From contig JAJXZK010000075.1 of NCBI GenBank assembly GCA_021780095.1, positions 1 through 16,637 on the forward strand: a stretch of 16,637 nucleotides of DNA. The letters run 5' to 3'. Below are positions 13,940 through 16,637 of this stretch, one piece after another. The position numbers and the translations under genes are program-made. Numbering within the stretch: position 1 is the stretch's first letter; each line of letters opens with the position of its first letter. The DNA is from Acidobacteriota bacterium (GTDB lineage Bacteria > Acidobacteriota > Terriglobia > Terriglobales > Acidobacteriaceae). The notes below the pieces were generated by a model, which ran no database searches, was not told where the DNA came from, and worked only from the letters and a program-made list of their open reading frames with translations.

Positions 13940-14881
13940 TTACCAGCCGCGGGTCTGCATCATGGAGGCTGCATCCATCCCGGCGACGGCCAGACCCTTC
14001 ATGGCCCCAGTGCATTCTGCACTGGTTTCGGCCAGGACCTTCGGGTCGTCAAAGAACGTGGTGGCTCGAACAATCGCGCGAGCGCGGCTGTTCGCTTCTT
14101 CAATCGAGGCTAGGTGAGTCGAATCGCTCATGAATATTCCCGAGCCAACAAAGACGGCTTCTGCGCCTAACTGGCGGACCAACGCTGCATCTGCCGGAGT
14201 GGCGATGCCGCCCGCGGAGAAGTTCGGCACGGGCAGCTTGCCCGCTTTCGCAACCATGCGGATCAGTTCATACGGCGCGCGGTGATCCTTGGCGGCTGCG
14301 AACAATTCTTCTTCGCTCATCACGGTCAACTGGCGCATGTCTTTCACAATCTGGCGCAGATGCTTGACGGCGTGAACCACGTCGCCGGTCCCGGCTTCGC
14401 CCTTGGTGCGAATCATCGCGGCGCCCTCGGCAATGCGGCGCAGGGCTTCGCCCAAGTCGCGGGCACCGCAGACGAAAGGAGTTTTGAAGGCATGCTTGTT
14501 CACGTGATGCAGTTCGTCCGCCGGAGTCAGAACCTCTGATTCATCGATGAAATCGACGCCCAATTCCTGCAGCACCTGGGCTTCGGCAAAGTGGCCAATG
14601 CGACATTTCGCCATCACAGGAATGGAGACCGTAGCCATAATTTCCTTGATGATCGCCGGGGAAGCCATGCGGGCCACGCCACCCTCGGCACGAATTTGTG
14701 CCGGTACCCGCTCCAGCGCCATGACCGCGACAGCGCCGGCCTTTTCGGCGATCTCCGCCTGCTCGGCGTTGATGACGTCCATGATGACGCCACCCTTCAA
14801 CATTTCTGCCAGGCCGACCTTCAGGCGCAGTCCGTGACCGGATTCTGGATTTGCATTGCCGTTATTGTGGTGATTTGCCAT
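13940..14881 (-). CDS. pdxS: Pyridoxal 5'-phosphate synthase, synthase subunit
   Basis: This 313-residue (beta/alpha)8 enzyme builds PLP from ribose 5-phosphate, glyceraldehyde 3-phosphate and ammonia (the DXP-independent route). Catalytic residues match the Bacillus protein with a constant offset of 11: D35 in [10 protein letters not shown]92 in MAKCRIGH and K160 in [10 protein letters not shown]. The N-terminus has a short His/Asn-rich stretch (ANHHNNGNA). The ATG at 14881 has AAGGAG seven bases upstream; a GTG at 14899 is less likely. The partner pdxT follows directly. Enzyme complex: 12 PdxS with up to 12 PdxT in the family. Confidence 0.98.
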   Translation of the reverse strand: MANHHNNGNANPESGHGLRLKVGLAEMLKGGVIMDVINAEQAEIAEKAGAVAVMALERVPAQIRAEGGVARMASPAIIKEIMATVSIPVMAKCRIGHFAEAQVLQELGVDFIDESEVLTPADELHHVNKHAFKTPFVCGARDLGEALRRIAEGAAMIRTKGEAGTGDVVHAVKHLRQIVKDMRQLTVMSEEELFAAAKDHRAPYELIRMVAKAGKLPVPNFSAGGIATPADAALVRQLGAEAVFVGSGIFMSDSTHLASIEEANSRARAIVRATTFFDDPKVLAETSAECTGAMKGLAVAGMDAASMMQTRGW

Positions 14882-14940
14882 GATGCCGCTCCTTGCCACG
14901 CAAAACTGTCGTGGAAATATAAGTTTATCAGCTTCGTCGG

Positions 14941-15459
14941 CTATCGATTCGCGGCGCTGAATGTGAGCCGCTGTTTGTATTTATCAAACAATTCTGCGGA
15001 GTTGACGGCGATAAAAATGCCCTCGGCGCGGGCCAGCGCCGTCCCATCCAGAGCGCGGATTTCACCGATGTGGAAGTGCTTGCGACCCTCTTCTTTGACT
15101 GACCAACCGACGGCGCAAAGCTTGGTTGCGAGTGGAACGGGTCGAAGATAATCGATCGACATGTGCCGGGTGAGCGCGACAATGCCCTTGCGCCGATTCA
15201 CTTTACCCATGGCTTCATCGAGGATGGTTGCGATGATGCCGCCGTGCACATGGCCGGGAGGCCCCTCAAAACGCCGCGGAACACGAAATACGCTGGCGAC
15301 GCCGCCATTGTCCGGAGTTTCCTGGAAGCGCAAGTGCAGTCCGGTGCGATTTTCCGGGGAACACCCGAAACAGTGATGCACCAGCCCGGGGATCGGCCCA
15401 TCGAGCGTATGTCCGGAACTGGCATTCGTTTTGTGCTTCTTTGATTGGACTGAGGTCAT
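14941..15459 (-). CDS. PaaI/hotdog-fold thioesterase family protein
   Basis: A 172-residue protein of the single-hotdog thioesterase family, which hydrolyses acyl-CoA or related thioesters. After a polar 20-residue lead, [18 protein letters not shown] (28-45) is the common CFGCxPxNxxGLxL motif, and [17 protein letters not shown] (69-85) is the catalytic helix with HGG and D81. The strand [15 protein letters not shown] and the later [10 protein letters not shown] complete the fold. Its ATG overlaps the methyltransferase stop (ATGA), and the stop is 59 bases before pdxS. The substrate cannot be read from the sequence. Confidence 0.9.
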   Translation of the reverse strand: MTSVQSKKHKTNASSGHTLDGPIPGLVHHCFGCSPENRTGLHLRFQETPDNGGVASVFRVPRRFEGPPGHVHGGIIATILDEAMGKVNRRKGIVALTRHMSIDYLRPVPLATKLCAVGWSVKEEGRKHFHIGEIRALDGTALARAEGIFIAVNSAELFDKYKQRLTFSAANR

Positions 15460-16097
15460 CCGTGGGTGTCCATTTTCTTCGGGTGTGTCTCCGATTGTTG
15501 CGCGATCAATTCCGCGACGCCTTTTTGTGAGACCGTTTCGTTGTAGTGCAAAATCCTCATGCCACGGTAGATTCCGAGCAGCTCCTGCGAGCGCAGTAGA
15601 TGGTGCGGATCGCGGGGCCCTCGCGGATTGCCGAGCCGCTCATTGGCTTCTGTGTAGGTTCGGTACAGCAGTAGTCCGCCGGGTACAAGAATCTTTGGCA
15701 GCCATGGCAACACCGCGCGATCGAGAAAAAATGAAACCAGCACAAATCCAAAACTGCGGCCGTCGGTGGCATATTTGGAGACAACTTCGAGTGCAGCACC
15801 TTGCAGTACATCGAGCGTGAGCTGATTTGCCGCGGCTTTCTCGCGGGCAATCTCCAGGGCGGGCTGGGACCAGTCGGCGAGCGTCATGCTCCAACCCTGT
15901 TGCGCCAGCCAAACCGCATGGTGACCCGCGCCGCCTGCCAAATCAAGGCCCTTATTCGAACCAGTGGCAGAATTTTCCCGCAGCAACGGCTGCAAATAAT
16001 TCTTGTGCGCTTCCGTTACGAACGGGTCGGTCTCGCGAAATCCAAATTCGCCCGCAAGATAGCGCTGGTTCCAGTGTTGCTGATCGCTGCTCGGCAT
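15456..16097 (-). CDS. Class I SAM-dependent methyltransferase (TehB-like)
   Basis: A 213-residue Rossmann-fold methyltransferase. It begins QHWNQRYLAGEFGF, as TehB-type and thiol-methyltransferase-like proteins do; motif I is LDLAGGAGHH (51-60), with the acidic residue D75 (TLADWS) for the SAM ribose. Further on are VLVSFFLDRAVLPWLPKILV, PGGLLLYRTYTEANERLG and a C-terminal strand MRILHYNETV. The canonical GxGxG reads AGGAGHH, as in other TehB-like proteins. The substrate is unknown; TehB itself is linked to tellurite and chalcogen methylation, which is not implied here. It overlaps the thioesterase gene by ATGA and may be the first gene of the minus-strand run, but no clear ribosome binding site or promoter is visible in 16098-16169. 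Confidence 0.9.
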   Translation of the reverse strand: MPSSDQQHWNQRYLAGEFGFRETDPFVTEAHKNYLQPLLRENSATGSNKGLDLAGGAGHHAVWLAQQGWSMTLADWSQPALEIAREKAAANQLTLDVLQGAALEVVSKYATDGRSFGFVLVSFFLDRAVLPWLPKILVPGGLLLYRTYTEANERLGNPRGPRDPHHLLRSQELLGIYRGMRILHYNETVSQKGVAELIAQQSETHPKKMDTHG

Positions 16098-16169
16098 ACA
16101 ACCAGTCTAACCAACCGCTGCGTGGCAAGGGCGGTGGCCGCGAACGACGGGGTTGACGTCAGCAACGAT

Positions 16170-16637
16170 CTACGGCGTATAACTCCACAGGTCGTTGAGT
16201 AATCCGGGGGCTCCTGTCGAATCGTGGCCATTCCCTCCGAAGAGCCAGAGATTGCCACTCGGGTCGACCCATGTTGCCGCGCCCTCGCGTCCTCCGGGCG
16301 TGTTGGTGGCCGCCGCTGTTCCCTCTGTTCCGTACACTCCGGAGGGCCCGCCGGTTCCCCCTTGCGGTGCGCCCACGGAATTGCTTCCGTTTTGCCACGT
16401 CCACGTCTTGTTCGTCGCACTGAACTCCCATAGATCGTTCAGAGATCCTGGAGTCCCGCTGGCGTCACAACCCAGTCCGCCAAACAGCCAGAGATTGCCG
16501 CTGGCATCGATCCAGGAGTTCGCGGAGTTGCGCCCACCGGGAACATTCGTGGCGGCGGCGGTTTCCTCCGTGCCATAAACTCCCGGTACGCAAGTTGCTC
16601 CCCCCGGAGCGACCGTGCTGACAGCGCTGGTTCCGCT
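16170..16637 (-). CDS. Kelch-like repeat protein, C-terminal end (5' part outside window)
   Basis: The frame is open from the right edge to a TAG at 16170, giving the last 155 residues. It is made of long repeats with a period of 81 residues (243 bases; for example AGCCAGAGATTGCC recurs at 16243 and 16486). Each unit has GVYGTE, then NxPGGR, then SGNLWLFGG, then LNDLW and (in the fuller copy) TWTWQNGS. The NLWLFGG and LNDLW pieces are kelch-type strands that build a beta-propeller, related to galactose oxidase-type domains. The protein ends abruptly at NDLWSYTP, in the middle of a unit. Such proteins are usually secreted, but the N-terminus is not in view. Function unknown. Confidence 0.88.
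   Translation of the reverse strand, partial: SGTSAVSTVAPGGATCVPGVYGTEETAAATNVPGGRNSANSWIDASGNLWLFGGLGCDASGTPGSLNDLWEFSATNKTWTWQNGSNSVGAPQGGTGGPSGVYGTEGTAAATNTPGGREGAATWVDPSGNLWLFGGNGHDSTGAPGLLNDLWSYTP
16243..16499. repeat. Imperfect tandem repeat, 243-bp period, inside the kelch-like gene
   Basis: Identical or near-identical blocks recur 243 bases apart, such as the 14-mer at 16243-16256 and 16486-16499 encoding the same GNLWL segment. About 1.9 units are in the window; more copies probably lie beyond the right edge. Confidence 0.75.

Noticed and set aside
13291..14133. Plus-strand open frame of 280 codons across pdxT and pdxS
   Set aside because: It is antisense to two clearly conserved genes and its product is compositionally odd, with no domain pattern.
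1..16637. CRISPR arrays, tRNA or rRNA genes, insertion sequences
   Set aside because: No short regularly spaced repeats, no tRNA-like cloverleaf, no rRNA sequence and no transposase frame were seen on reading through both strands.

Overview
The window looks like a chromosomal segment from an aerobic, moderately GC-rich bacterium, most likely Acidobacteriota (Terriglobia). This taxonomic call is an inference. It rests on the gene set: a nuo cluster with an extra unknown gene, an oxidase subunit III with a Gly/Arg/Pro-rich N-terminus, a DGxWW-type small exported protein, an exported BON protein, and a kelch-like secreted protein with long repeats. No 16S or other marker was available.

Left part (1-7229, minus strand): a respiratory complex I operon read right to left as nuoA, nuoC, nuoD, an uncharacterised 125-residue gene, nuoE, nuoF, nuoG (nuoG runs off the left edge). 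Most junctions are stop/start overlaps or very short gaps. A good sigma70-type promoter sits just upstream of nuoA. Two things break the usual order. nuoB is missing between nuoA and nuoC. A roughly 1.2 kb, AT-richer insert lies between nuoF and nuoG and holds a hicA-hicB toxin-antitoxin pair (hicA overlaps the nuoF stop), a small exported protein and an opposite-strand small gene.

Middle part (7230-9844, plus strand): an unknown 176-residue protein, a ThiS-like sulfur carrier whose Gly-Gly end is buried by a C-terminal tail, an exported BON-domain protein with its own promoter, and a two-gene unit (four-helix membrane protein plus Cro/CI-type regulator) whose promoter carries two similar 18-bp palindromes, probably the autoregulatory operators.

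Right part (9853-16097, minus strand): a run of co-directional genes read right to left as class I methyltransferase, hotdog thioesterase, pdxS, pdxT, then cytochrome oxidase subunits II, I and III. pdxT and the subunit II gene overlap by ATGA, so PLP synthase and terminal oxidase genes appear to be translationally coupled. Subunit I keeps every heme and copper ligand and the active-site Tyr, but the residues at the classic K- and D-channel positions are changed.

The right edge (16170-16637, minus strand) is the C-terminal end of a kelch-like protein made of 81-residue repeats.

Together the window is mainly respiratory: NADH entry (complex I) at one end and oxygen reduction (cytochrome c oxidase) at the other. 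No tRNA, rRNA, CRISPR array or insertion sequence was seen.
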